Positions 45,145 to 53,959 of a stretch of 64,000 nucleotides of DNA are shown piece by piece. The notes beneath the pieces were generated by a model. That model was not told the DNA's origin. It was given only the letters and a program-made list of their open reading frames with translations, and did not search any database. Source of the DNA: Legionella nagasakiensis. GTDB lineage: Bacteria; Pseudomonadota; Gammaproteobacteria; Legionellales; Legionellaceae. A program made the translations under genes and the position numbers. The stretch lies in the NCBI RefSeq assembly GCF_900639915.1, contig NZ_CAAAID010000011.1:1-64000 (forward strand), written 5' to 3'. Each line of letters starts with the position of its first letter. Position 1 is the first letter of the stretch.

Positions 45145-45297
45145 ATGAAAAAATTAATCATCTCAGTTTTTCTTTTGATTTCAATCAGTTCATTAGCTGC
45201 GTGTGGATTTGGTGGCAGTTGCGATATGTGCGGTGGCAGCAGTTTGTTATCGTTCAATTATCCGACAACCACCTGCTGCAGCACCACCCCTTGGTAA
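45145..45297 (+). CDS. Cysteine-rich 50-residue lipoprotein
   Basis: 50 codons: MKKLIISVFLLISISSLAAC is a lipoprotein signal peptide with lipobox LAAC, followed by GFGGSCDMCGGSSLLSFN and TTTCCSTTPW. The mature part has five cysteines in 31 residues counting the lipidated one, two of them in CDMC, suggesting metal binding or disulfides. AAGGA stands seven bases before the ATG, a good ribosome site. No family was recognised. It lies between the PHA synthase gene (divergent) and a large palindrome. Confidence 0.65.
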   Translation: MKKLIISVFLLISISSLAACGFGGSCDMCGGSSLLSFNYPTTTCCSTTPW

Positions 45298-45356
45298 AAC
45301 AAAGATAAACGAACAAGAAAAGTGTGCCGCTAAAGTTTACGCTTAAAATGTTTGAC

Positions 45357-45495
45357 GCTTGTTAACAAATTCGCTAAAAATAGAGCAATAGCTGTTATTT
45401 ACGAGCACCGCAGTGCAGTATACATAGAAGTATATGAGCAGCGGAGCACAGGAAATGACAGCTAGTGTTCATGTTTAGTAGAATTTGTTACAAGC
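45357..45495. repeat. Large imperfect palindrome (MITE-like), 139 bp
   Basis: The ends are GCTTGTTAACAAATTC and GAATTTGTTACAAGC, inverted with one extra base. The arms stay complementary, with mismatches, for about 65 bp each (TAGCTGTTATTTACGAGCAC against its inverse GGAAATGACAGCTA). The centre contains GAGCAGCGGAGC and GAGCACCGCAG. It resembles the element at 47027-47171 in design. The stop codon of the next gene is at its right edge. No reading frame inside. Confidence 0.7.
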
Positions 45496-45497
45496 TC

Positions 45498-46949
45498 TTA
45501 TAATTTAAGCGATTGACTTATCAGTTGATTGTATTCCTCTTCTTTGGCTTCTGTGCCTTGATAAAAATTATTAATCACGCGCCGAATTTTTCCATCGTTT
45601 GTCTCAACAATCCCCGTTGCTTTAAGACCATGGAAATCAGACGCAGCAGAACAGAAGAAACCAAATCTTGATTTACCATGTTTCCAAGCACCATCAATTC
45701 CAAGCAACCGCTGAACACTCAATAAACGACTGGTTCCTACATAACTACCCCCAGCCATCACAGCAGCCTTATTTTTTGATTGACCATAAGCTTTATTATG
45801 TGCTGCTTTGACCACACCATGCAGATTGGTGGTATGAGTTATTCGACTTTTTGCCACTGTTAATTCCTGCAACAAATCATCACAATATTTGATTTTTGCT
45901 TCTTTTCTTGACCAATGGAATACATTAAAAAAATAGCTCCAGCTTTTTTTCTCCTGTTTTAATTCGGCTGAATAATCAGTAACCAATTTTATTATTCTGT
46001 CTAATTTACGTTGCAGTGTGTTTTTTATACTTAAACGCTGTCTGGCCAGAGCCACTTCTTCCTGTGCAGCCGCTTCTTCTTCTGCCGTATCACCATGCAT
46101 GGTTTGCCACAACTCTAAAGCACGGCGTTGCAAGGCATCTATGGAGTCATTAATCGTCGCCAATTCGTCAGGAACACTTTGGGCTGTGGCCGAACTGGGA
46201 TATGCATCACGATTATAGCCTGCTTGCCTAACCAAGGTTTGTATTCGCTTTTGTTGTTTTTCTATCTCAAGCAGCTGATCCAATATTAATTGCGGATCAC
46301 AAGGAAAACCTTCTTTAGGCGAGCGCCGTTGTTTAAAACACCATGCTTCAAAACGGTTATTAATAAACGCAAACGCCTCTTCGGTTGCAGCCTGTGCTTC
46401 TTGTGCTTGCTGTATTTGTATGATTCTCAGTGCCTGTAATTGCTTCTCAAGTAGACCGTCTACACGTTTCTGAAATTCTGAAATTCTTTGGGAAATATTT
46501 CGAGTCAAATTCTGAGTTGCGGCAACTCTCCCCTCGGCAGCTTGTTTTCTGGTCGCTTCTTTAATAGCCGGTAAATCGTATTGTGCTGAAGATTCTCGTC
46601 CATCCTTATCCACAATAAAATCAACCACAACTTCCGAGTGCAAGAGTCTTAAATAATGAACGAATTCTGCATGTGCATGGCGCGCTGCGTCTGTATTGAA
46701 TATCGGTTTCGCCGAAAATTTCTGCAGACCTTCGATGAGTTGTTGTAATAAAGCTAAAAAATCAGCACCTTGAAACTGATGTTCATCGGCTTTCTTGTAT
46801 CGTTCTATTGCCGCCGCATACTTGCTTGATAATTGCGCAAATTCCACGTCCAACCCAAGACTTGCAAACTCTTTTAACTGTTTAAGCAGCGGTTCTTTGG
46901 TAAAATAATTGGGATGGTTATAAAGCAAGAAAATTTGAAGATTTTGCAT
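45498..46949 (-). CDS. Coiled-coil protein, effector candidate
   Basis: 483 residues, soluble and highly helical; strong coiled coil at about 140-205 (QRISEFQKRVDGLLEKQLQA, then QIQQAQEAQAATEEAF) and 225-320. The C-terminus EAKEEEYNQLISQSLKL is an acidic block followed by a hydrophobic tail, the E-block form of Dot/Icm signals. A compact region near 395-460 (GGSYVGTSRLLSVQRLLG, FGFFCSAASDFHGLKATG) may be a small domain. It shows no known family. The palindrome at 45357-45495 lies just after its stop. Confidence 0.6.
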   Translation of the reverse strand: MQNLQIFLLYNHPNYFTKEPLLKQLKEFASLGLDVEFAQLSSKYAAAIERYKKADEHQFQGADFLALLQQLIEGLQKFSAKPIFNTDAARHAHAEFVHYLRLLHSEVVVDFIVDKDGRESSAQYDLPAIKEATRKQAAEGRVAATQNLTRNISQRISEFQKRVDGLLEKQLQALRIIQIQQAQEAQAATEEAFAFINNRFEAWCFKQRRSPKEGFPCDPQLILDQLLEIEKQQKRIQTLVRQAGYNRDAYPSSATAQSVPDELATINDSIDALQRRALELWQTMHGDTAEEEAAAQEEVALARQRLSIKNTLQRKLDRIIKLVTDYSAELKQEKKSWSYFFNVFHWSRKEAKIKYCDDLLQELTVAKSRITHTTNLHGVVKAAHNKAYGQSKNKAAVMAGGSYVGTSRLLSVQRLLGIDGAWKHGKSRFGFFCSAASDFHGLKATGIVETNDGKIRRVINNFYQGTEAKEEEYNQLISQSLKL

Positions 46950-47026
46950 AATGAATTAAATCCTGTAAGTACTTGGTTGAATTTTATAGGTTTCCATATT
47001 CTTTATAACGACATCCCTGTCTCATT

Positions 47027-47171
47027 AGACCTCTTGCATAACCTGATTATTTTATTTTAGGGCAAGACGCAAACGATTTTGAGGAGCGGAGTTTACATGG
47101 AGTAAATGAGCACCGCAGAAATGTTTGCAACGCAGCGATAAAACGAAAGAGAGAGGTTATGCAAGAGGTCT
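47027..47171. repeat. Palindromic MITE-like element, 145 bp, with perfect 18-bp ends
   Basis: The ends AGACCTCTTGCATAACCT and AGGTTATGCAAGAGGTCT are perfect inverted repeats of 18 bp. The interior is a weaker palindrome (CAAACGATTTTGAGGAGCGG on the left, GAGCACCGCAGAAATGTTTG on the right). There is no coding sequence, so it would be mobilised in trans if at all. Its right end overlaps the last codons of the lipase-like gene (stop at 47157). Confidence 0.75.
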
Positions 47172-49130
47172 GTTTTTCCCTTTTAAATAAGCCTGATAAC
47201 TTTCCTCTAAGGCTACTTTCAAACCAGGAGCATAAAAACCATGGCGAGAAACAAGCCTAAGTGTTTTTTTCATCTCATGTATCTTTGCCCTGGATGCAGA
47301 AAGCGTGAATACTTCCTCTTCTGCTACCGCGTCTATTTTCTCCCTTAAAATGTCATGCTTAGATTTTGCAACCCCTGCCGCAGAAAAAAACGTCAGTTTC
47401 CCTGATGTTTCTGGAAGAAAAGGTTTACCTTTCAACACGCATCGCTTAGCATGATAATAAACGTGAATTTCCCTGTAAGTAAATTCAGCCTTAGCGGTAT
47501 TTGCATATATATCCAGCTCGGAGTGCCTCTTAATCTCAGCACAATGACAAGCCAGCGCACTTCTCTTATGACTTCCAGAAAAGATGTTCAACATCTTACT
47601 CAACTTAGCGCTAAAATATGCCGCCAGCGGAACAACAGTAACCGCAGTTGAAAAAGCTGGCCATGCGGTTTGCAAAAGACCGGGAGAAAAAACACCAACG
47701 GCAGGCATTATAGCGAGAGGAAACAGCAAAAACAACGCATATTGTGCAAATTTAGGATTATCTCCCAAATATGAAAAAAATCGTGATAAATCCGAGTCAT
47801 TGTGGCCCATGACTTGATCACCAATATACGAAAGAAGAAGCGTCAATAAGTAACCAACACTCATTATCGATAATAAGGCATACGGGAGCGAGGACAGACT
47901 AAGTGCTGGTGAACATAATAAAAATAAAAGCAACAGCAATAACATAATTCCAGTGAGCAATTTATGACTGGCTGCAAATCGCGCGGCGGGCAGAACGCCA
48001 TAACGAACAGGAACCAAGGTGGTGTAATAAACAGCACTGCGCAATAATGCATACAACCACACATTCCGTCGCCGATTTTTTTTATTATCTTCCTCGGTGT
48101 CTAAACCTAAGAATCGAGTATTAGCATACCCTGCATAATTTAACGCGTGATCGGTAAATCGATTCAAACCTTTCCGATCTGGCGGCGGAATCACATGCAG
48201 CAGATGCCAGTCTTTCTTCCAGACCCCAAAACGGGAAATTGGATCATTACTCTGTCTTTGAATGTAAACCTCCGGTTTTTCCGTCAGTTCATCCCAACGA
48301 TCAAAACGGCTCTTTCTTAACCAGGGATCATGCAAGCCAGGCGGATTTAAAGCATCTACCCTTGATAATTTATCCCCTTGATCAATCGCTAATAATAAAG
48401 AGAGCGCGCCGCCTAAGCTGGTTCCACAGACATGCACCTTTTGTGTTTGGCTTTCTAACCAGCGACGAATGTTATTGCGTCCACTACGATATAACTTTTT
48501 TCCTGCCGTTTCAAACGCTTCCAAATCCGTGTTGACCGTTGTATAAAATCCTTGCCCCGCTGGATACGTGGTGCCCATGAAGAGCAAATGAAGTGCAGCT
48601 TGAGGATGGTGTATTGGCTCCAACCCATAAGCAAACACGCGGTCATATTCTGACAGTACCAATGTTTCAAACCCAGCAGTTGGCGTCAGTTCTATCGGCA
48701 CGACTTTGTAATCAACCAATTGCCAACGACCCTCCAGCCACTGCGGGATGGCAAACGATTCGTAAGGGTTGATATCGGCATACGGTAGATACATCAAACA
48801 ATTATTAATAAATAATTTTGCCTGATTGAGTTGCAGTGCGGTAAGAGAAGCATCTTGTAATTGCGAGAAAACGTGCTTAAATCCCTCCTGAAAAGCAAGC
48901 CGCAATCCCCGGGTAATGCGGGGATCGCGTGCGACCAATACCGCATTAAATGTCTGCCAGGAAATAAGATCCGTCCAGTTATCCCGCCATCCCATCATCA
49001 CAAGCCGCAAGACATTCCTGGCTAAAATAATGGCTCTATCCTCAGCAGAACCTGAGTGCCCCGTTTCAAATTCCGAAGATTCAAAAAAATGTATGGCAAG
49101 CCCACCGGCGTATTGTTCTCCTGTACGCAT
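47157..49130 (-). CDS. Lipase-like protein with membrane segments, effector candidate
   Basis: 657 residues. The nucleophile elbow VHVCGTSLGGALSLLLA (GxSxGG) near 235-250 and the stretch NTDLEAFETAGKK before it recall class 3 lipase folds; Asp and His partners may lie in NPPGLHDP and HLLHVIPP. Four or five hydrophobic segments follow at about 380-520 (LLTGIMLLLLLLFLLCSPAL and others). The last residues KGKNRPLA and the stop come from the MITE end. The start at 49130 reads MRTGEQYAGG. A phospholipase effector acting at host membranes is a reasonable guess. No N-terminal signal peptide. Confidence 0.6.
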   Translation of the reverse strand: MRTGEQYAGGLAIHFFESSEFETGHSGSAEDRAIILARNVLRLVMMGWRDNWTDLISWQTFNAVLVARDPRITRGLRLAFQEGFKHVFSQLQDASLTALQLNQAKLFINNCLMYLPYADINPYESFAIPQWLEGRWQLVDYKVVPIELTPTAGFETLVLSEYDRVFAYGLEPIHHPQAALHLLFMGTTYPAGQGFYTTVNTDLEAFETAGKKLYRSGRNNIRRWLESQTQKVHVCGTSLGGALSLLLAIDQGDKLSRVDALNPPGLHDPWLRKSRFDRWDELTEKPEVYIQRQSNDPISRFGVWKKDWHLLHVIPPPDRKGLNRFTDHALNYAGYANTRFLGLDTEEDNKKNRRRNVWLYALLRSAVYYTTLVPVRYGVLPAARFAASHKLLTGIMLLLLLLFLLCSPALSLSSLPYALLSIMSVGYLLTLLLSYIGDQVMGHNDSDLSRFFSYLGDNPKFAQYALFLLFPLAIMPAVGVFSPGLLQTAWPAFSTAVTVVPLAAYFSAKLSKMLNIFSGSHKRSALACHCAEIKRHSELDIYANTAKAEFTYREIHVYYHAKRCVLKGKPFLPETSGKLTFFSAAGVAKSKHDILREKIDAVAEEEVFTLSASRAKIHEMKKTLRLVSRHGFYAPGLKVALEESYQAYLKGKNRPLA

Positions 49131-49340
49131 GGTTCATCCCTAAGAATCACAAAAAGTAACGGCGTATAATCACTATAAATCAGTTATGCTTATAAAAATA
49201 GGACCTTAATTAAGAGGGCAACAAGGAGATTAATCCCGATGAATATTTCTTTATGTGATAAAAATTTCTGACAAAAAACATCGACAACATAGATTGTTGA
49301 TTTTTTAAATTCCAATGCATAAAATGCTTTAAAGTAGTTT

Positions 49341-50099
49341 ATGAGTAACCTCATGAAATCAAATAGATTTATAATTACAACCATACTTTTTTTCTTATCT
49401 AATTCAATCTCGGCGCAAAATGATATTTTCCTAAATAAAAATAGTCAATATGGACTTATATTTGATCTGGGATGGTCTAAAACAAGAGATATAGGAGAAT
49501 ACACAGCATTTCCTCTTGGCTACAGTACCTTTATCTATAATCCTCTAAAAAAAACAAATTATCCTGCACGGTATGGCGCTACATTTAGTAAAATCATTAA
49601 AGGATCTGAAAAGAATTTATTGCAAGTAGGACTTAGTTACCATCAAATTCAAAGAATGAACGTCGATGGTAAATTATATCAAGGCATTTCTCCTCCTTAT
49701 TATATGTCTTCTTATTCTTACAGGATAAGAAGTGCTCAATTACTAGCTGAAGGGAAATGGCTTCACGAATTTCATCACCGCTATTTTCCTTACTTAATTG
49801 GTGGGGCAGGAGTCGCTTTTAATAAAGCCCAAGATTTTACTACGAGTATTCCGGATTATTTAACAGTCACGCCTTCCTATGGCAATCATTCTAACATGCC
49901 TTTTAGTTACACCATAGGATTAGGCTTGGATTATTTATTAACGCCCAATATCTCAGTAGGGTTGGGATATCGTTTCTCTGACTTAGGTACGGTTAAGTTA
50001 GGCGCAGGTTATATTAGAAATACAAAAGTGCCAATATCTCCTTCACAACCACATTTATACCTTAATACACTTCTTGTATCAGTTAATTGTTTTTTGTAA
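49341..50099 (+). CDS. Outer-membrane beta-barrel protein
   Basis: 252 residues. A signal peptide (FIITTILFFLSNSISA) is followed by alternating beta strands with many Tyr and Gly, such as GVAFNKAQDF, SYTIGLGLDYLLTPNISVGLGYRFSDLG, ending VSVNCFL. This is the pattern of small OmpA/OmpW-type barrels; the exact family was not recognised. It may share a transcript with the following secreted protein (gap 9 bp). The ATG at 49353 is an alternative start. Confidence 0.7.
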   Translation: MSNLMKSNRFIITTILFFLSNSISAQNDIFLNKNSQYGLIFDLGWSKTRDIGEYTAFPLGYSTFIYNPLKKTNYPARYGATFSKIIKGSEKNLLQVGLSYHQIQRMNVDGKLYQGISPPYYMSSYSYRIRSAQLLAEGKWLHEFHHRYFPYLIGGAGVAFNKAQDFTTSIPDYLTVTPSYGNHSNMPFSYTIGLGLDYLLTPNISVGLGYRFSDLGTVKLGAGYIRNTKVPISPSQPHLYLNTLLVSVNCFL

Positions 50100-50108
50100 G
50101 GGATTAAA

Positions 50109-51710
50109 ATGAAGTCATTATTTGTTTGGAAAAATAGACTTATCTTATTGATGTTAACGTGGCATCTATTTGTTTGTTCTGCCGCTGCCAATAATTTACC
50201 TTTTATTATAACGACCCAACCTAATACAATCCTTCCTTCGGAAGTAGCAATTGGTTTTCCAGTACATGCTATGTACAAAATCAAGAACCCTAATAATATT
50301 AAGGCAGTGAATGCTAAAATTGTTTCACTGCCTCCACATACTTCAATAAAACCAGGAGGATGTGGTTCTGTTTTTACCTTAGCGCCAGGAGAAAGTTGCA
50401 CACTGACTTTAAATGTTTCAGCAGATGGCTTATTAGTGGGAAATGTTATCAGTGGCGCTTATCTACCTAATGTATTGATGGCTTGTTGGAATGATGGTGT
50501 CAGTTGCGCAGGCGTTAATAGTGAAAATGACATACTTCAAACGGTTGTTATTCCTCCTCCCAATCCGTTGTATCAACAACTTTTAGAAGACGTTTTAATT
50601 AACGCTGATCTTTGGGGGAATAAGCCGGAAATATTATCTGCCAATTATGGTTTTGAAGGAATTGAGGGTGTTCCAGGCACGGAATCAGCCGTTATTGCTG
50701 CTGGCGGTACATGGGAATTGATTACCACACCCGGTGCTCCTTATGCCGCCTATACTACCTCTCAAACACCGCAAGACGTAAGTATTGGTTTCGGGTATCC
50801 AACGAATCACGCTGATGCCATGCCAATTTGTTTTAGCTGGCCCGTTCTGCCAAGTACTGTTAATCCGACCGATTTTCGCTTAACCCTGAACACAGGAAGG
50901 GTAGTAAGGCCCGAAGTTGCCTCCATTTCACCAAACTTATTATATAATAAGCGAAGTTGTGTTGTTATTTTTGGCAAGTTTGGTAATAGATTGCCTCCAG
51001 GAACCCCTGGTGCTGTTTATCCCACCAAGGTAACGATCGTTGATAATGGTACGACGTTAATGCTTGTTGGACCTAAGGGCCCAGTCAGTGCAGTTGGGTT
51101 AACCAAATCCTCTGGAAATCCTTATCAGGTTGGTGGTGGTCCTAAACTTATTGGAGCAAAGCTGAGTGTTATGTCAGAGGCAGGACAAGACGCTCCACCT
51201 GCATTTCGTGAAAATATTCCCAATGGAGGAATTGCCTTATATGGTGACGATGCACAATATCGTTTACGCATTTATACAACCGCTGGCATATCACCTGATG
51301 GAGTTGCTGCTATTTGGCCTACTGATTTTAGTACCTTCTTTCGTGTTCAAGTTGTAGATCAAGGTGTGACAAGCTGGCTTACTGAAACCGGTACTCCTTA
51401 TATGTTTTCGAATGGTACAATAGAGGTGGTAGGTCTTGCAGATTTAGGAAAGGCAGGCACACCACTAAACGATGCATACGTAGATGATCGAGATAATTAT
51501 CTTGATATTATTTTGAAAGGTGACGAGGCTGCTATGAGAAATATTACGGCAGTAGAAATTCCGGCAACAGCACCTTATAAACCTTTTTATAACCCAGGAG
51601 GTCCAGGCAATAACCCTACACCCGGGGTAACCTACACATTTCCAGGACCTCCCTGGACACAACCAGTGACGATTGCCTTAGATGATCCTTTAACGGTAAA
51701 TTATCCTTAA
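50109..51710 (+). CDS. Large secreted protein, unknown
   Basis: 533 residues with a signal peptide (RLILLMLTWHLFVCSAAA). The first 100 mature residues look like an Ig-like domain of the HYDIN/ASPM kind (PVHAMYKIKNPNNIKAVNAK, then GGCGSVFTLAPGESCTLTLN). The rest is Gly/Pro-rich beta, with VGPKGPVSAVGLTKSSGNP and a final NPTPGVTYTFPGPPW. Six cysteines. It is 9 bp after the barrel protein, so the two may act together at the cell surface. No enzyme motif was recognised. Confidence 0.65.
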   Translation: MKSLFVWKNRLILLMLTWHLFVCSAAANNLPFIITTQPNTILPSEVAIGFPVHAMYKIKNPNNIKAVNAKIVSLPPHTSIKPGGCGSVFTLAPGESCTLTLNVSADGLLVGNVISGAYLPNVLMACWNDGVSCAGVNSENDILQTVVIPPPNPLYQQLLEDVLINADLWGNKPEILSANYGFEGIEGVPGTESAVIAAGGTWELITTPGAPYAAYTTSQTPQDVSIGFGYPTNHADAMPICFSWPVLPSTVNPTDFRLTLNTGRVVRPEVASISPNLLYNKRSCVVIFGKFGNRLPPGTPGAVYPTKVTIVDNGTTLMLVGPKGPVSAVGLTKSSGNPYQVGGGPKLIGAKLSVMSEAGQDAPPAFRENIPNGGIALYGDDAQYRLRIYTTAGISPDGVAAIWPTDFSTFFRVQVVDQGVTSWLTETGTPYMFSNGTIEVVGLADLGKAGTPLNDAYVDDRDNYLDIILKGDEAAMRNITAVEIPATAPYKPFYNPGGPGNNPTPGVTYTFPGPPWTQPVTIALDDPLTVNYP

Positions 51711-51740
51711 TGAGTAGAGAAGAGAATCAGTCCATATTAG

Positions 51741-52043
51741 GAGCATCAAATCATTGTGCATAAAACCGATGCTCCGCAATTACTACAAGAAAGCATTTAT
51801 CTTCGTCATTTCGGCTTGATTCTTCTTAAAGAACAAACACTTGATGCATTTATTCAGCATCTTGAAGCACAAAATATCGCCTTCGAAATACCACTTAAAA
51901 CCTGTTTTGCCCAGTCAACCATAGAACATCACTCTTTTTTCCTCAAAGATCCCAGCAATAACTTGCTTGAATTTAAATATTACACCCATCTTTCCGCCAT
52001 CTTTGGTGAAAGAGATTTTAAAAAAGTTGGCGAGCAGCCATAA
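51741..52043 (+). pseudogene. VOC (glyoxalase-like) protein, C-terminal half only
   Basis: From 51741 the frame reads EHQIIVHKTDAPQLLQE and continues to HHSFFLKDPSNNLLEFKYYT before the stop at 52043. The last part is the closing strand of a VOC-fold dioxygenase/glyoxalase domain. The first beta-alpha-beta-beta-beta half is missing; an in-frame TAG stands just before 51741. A shorter GTG start at 51756 would give 95 residues, but half a VOC fold is not expected to be an enzyme. It is probably a remnant. Confidence 0.6.
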
Positions 52044-52146
52044 AAAATCTTTATACTCTTTATACAATGAGTGGCAATTCATTTTTTGTAAATAAAATAA
52101 ACATATCCTACACTTTAAAATAATGCTCTCTCTCGGAGATTAACCA

Positions 52147-53955
52147 ATGCCAATGCCATTCCTGCAATGTGGAGCTTTTAAAATTGCGCCATTTAAGCAA
52201 TCCGATGTCCCACCTTATGGTGCTTTTGCGAATACAACCAAAGCCGGAATCTATCCTATTCCCCAAACCGTAAGCATTGGTGGTCAATCACATTCCTTTA
52301 CTTGGCCCTCTTCGGAACATGCGTTTCATGCGCAAAAACTGCTTTTTGCATCCTCGCAATTACCACCCAATGACCCAAGACAGCAGCATATATTAGCAGC
52401 GCTAAAAAAACTGGAAACCACTAAAGCAGGCGCTGGAGAAGAACTTGACCCTAGAAAAGATTTCGCTCCTATTGCTGCGGATTTAAAGGCAAAAAAAGGT
52501 GTCGATATTTATGACCTCATGAATAACCCACCCTCATTCACAAGAGAAACAGTACTAAACTCTTGTATGGAAAACGTATTAAGGGAAAAATTTGCTCGCT
52601 ACCCGAAGTTGCGTGAAGCAGCCATGAATTGTGCACGCGAAGGTATAATCCCTATAGAATCAAGCCGATACGATTCCAATTGGGCTTCTGGTAATGACGG
52701 TAATGGCGCAAATAAACTTGGCATTGCTATTTTGAGACTGGGTAATCAATACTTAAGAGAAGCAGGTCAAGCTCATGAGATTAAAATTCCTGACCCAGCT
52801 GCAGAATATGCGAGACTCAAATCACAACATGGTTCGGCCGCGTTAACGCATGATAATTTGGTTGGCGATCACAATCAATTTTCTAACCCAAGCACGTGGG
52901 CAGCTCGCGCCGATATTTCTCCTGCGGCCACTCCCATGAGGCCCATGCCAAGCACCACGATGAGAAGTGCACCACGACCTGCTGCAACAACTATGTCTGC
53001 TCCAAGTCCCTTAAACATCTGGTTTGATAAGGACAGAGGTCATACAGTCGTGGAAACACAAAGGGGCGCTAATCTTCAATTGCATATCAAACAAGATGGA
53101 ACGAGGAGCGTTATATTTAGAACAGGCCCAGGACAAGTCTGGCAAAAAGGAAGTCTTCAACATCCTGCAGCAGCCGCCTTATTGCGGCAATATCAAGCTC
53201 AAATGCAAGCACGCCCTACGGTTGCCCCCTCTAGAGCATCCCCAACCACCATGCCCGCTTCAACACCTCTAAACATCTGGGATGATACGAGAAGAAATCA
53301 TACCGTGGTTGAAACTCATAGAGGGGCTAATCTTCAACTGCATGTCAAACGAGATGGAACAATGAAAGTTATGTTTCGTACGGGGCCGGGACAAGCCTGG
53401 CAAGATGGAAATATTCGACATCCTGCAGCAGCCGCCTTATTACAACGATACCAAGCCGCTGGCATGCCGAAAGCTAGTAATCCACTTCCCTCTGCCGCAC
53501 CAACTGCCAGAGCATCTGCAACACATGTCTTACCGCAATCCGCCTCTACTGTAAGTTCAGCGGCCGTGGCAGCCTCGCATCGATTCCATAGGATGGCTCA
53601 TCAACATCCTGGCGCCACACCACCATCGCAGCCATGGCGGCTAACACCAGAGCAAACAAAAAAAATAGGCGATTTGATTCGAACGCTCAAAGGTGAAATA
53701 GATAGCTCCTTTCCCTATCCAAATAAAGACCGCAAACAAGAAAAAGTAAACGCTCTAGAACAATTGTTAAAGATTAGTTCGGACGGTTCTGCTACATCTG
53801 CCGCTAAAGCTGTTGAAGATGTCTTAAAAACTCACCCTAAAGCTGCAGACGGCGTTTTTAGCACCAGAACGTCTGCCTTGCTGACCGAGATTGCAAACTC
53901 TGCACCAGCAACAAAAAGAGATCAAGATACGGATCACGCGCAAGCAAGATTATAA
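52147..53955 (+). CDS. NADAR-domain protein with two tandem repeats, effector candidate
   Basis: 602 residues. Residues 1-205 are a NADAR (YbiA-like) N-glycosidase domain: PPYGAFANTTKAGIYPI, WPSSEHAFHAQKLLFA (catalytic-site Glu), then IIPIESSRYDSNWASGNDG and GANKLGIAILRLGNQYLREA. Residues about 286-356 and 372-437 are two repeats beginning PLNIWxDxxRxHTVVETxRG and ending HPAAAALLxxYQA, joined by Pro/Ala/Thr linkers. The C-terminal 100 residues are a helical module (EIDSSFPYPNKDRKQEKVNA). NADAR enzymes cleave ribosyl-amine bonds in riboflavin intermediates or ADP-ribose adducts. Confidence 0.8.
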   Translation: MPMPFLQCGAFKIAPFKQSDVPPYGAFANTTKAGIYPIPQTVSIGGQSHSFTWPSSEHAFHAQKLLFASSQLPPNDPRQQHILAALKKLETTKAGAGEELDPRKDFAPIAADLKAKKGVDIYDLMNNPPSFTRETVLNSCMENVLREKFARYPKLREAAMNCAREGIIPIESSRYDSNWASGNDGNGANKLGIAILRLGNQYLREAGQAHEIKIPDPAAEYARLKSQHGSAALTHDNLVGDHNQFSNPSTWAARADISPAATPMRPMPSTTMRSAPRPAATTMSAPSPLNIWFDKDRGHTVVETQRGANLQLHIKQDGTRSVIFRTGPGQVWQKGSLQHPAAAALLRQYQAQMQARPTVAPSRASPTTMPASTPLNIWDDTRRNHTVVETHRGANLQLHVKRDGTMKVMFRTGPGQAWQDGNIRHPAAAALLQRYQAAGMPKASNPLPSAAPTARASATHVLPQSASTVSSAAVAASHRFHRMAHQHPGATPPSQPWRLTPEQTKKIGDLIRTLKGEIDSSFPYPNKDRKQEKVNALEQLLKISSDGSATSAAKAVEDVLKTHPKAADGVFSTRTSALLTEIANSAPATKRDQDTDHAQARL

Positions 53956-53959
53956 GCAC

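Noticed and set aside
53005..53450. Tandem DNA repeat or phase-variable tract in the NADAR gene
   Set aside because: The two copies are diverged protein repeats with only short identical DNA stretches, so slippage is unlikely.
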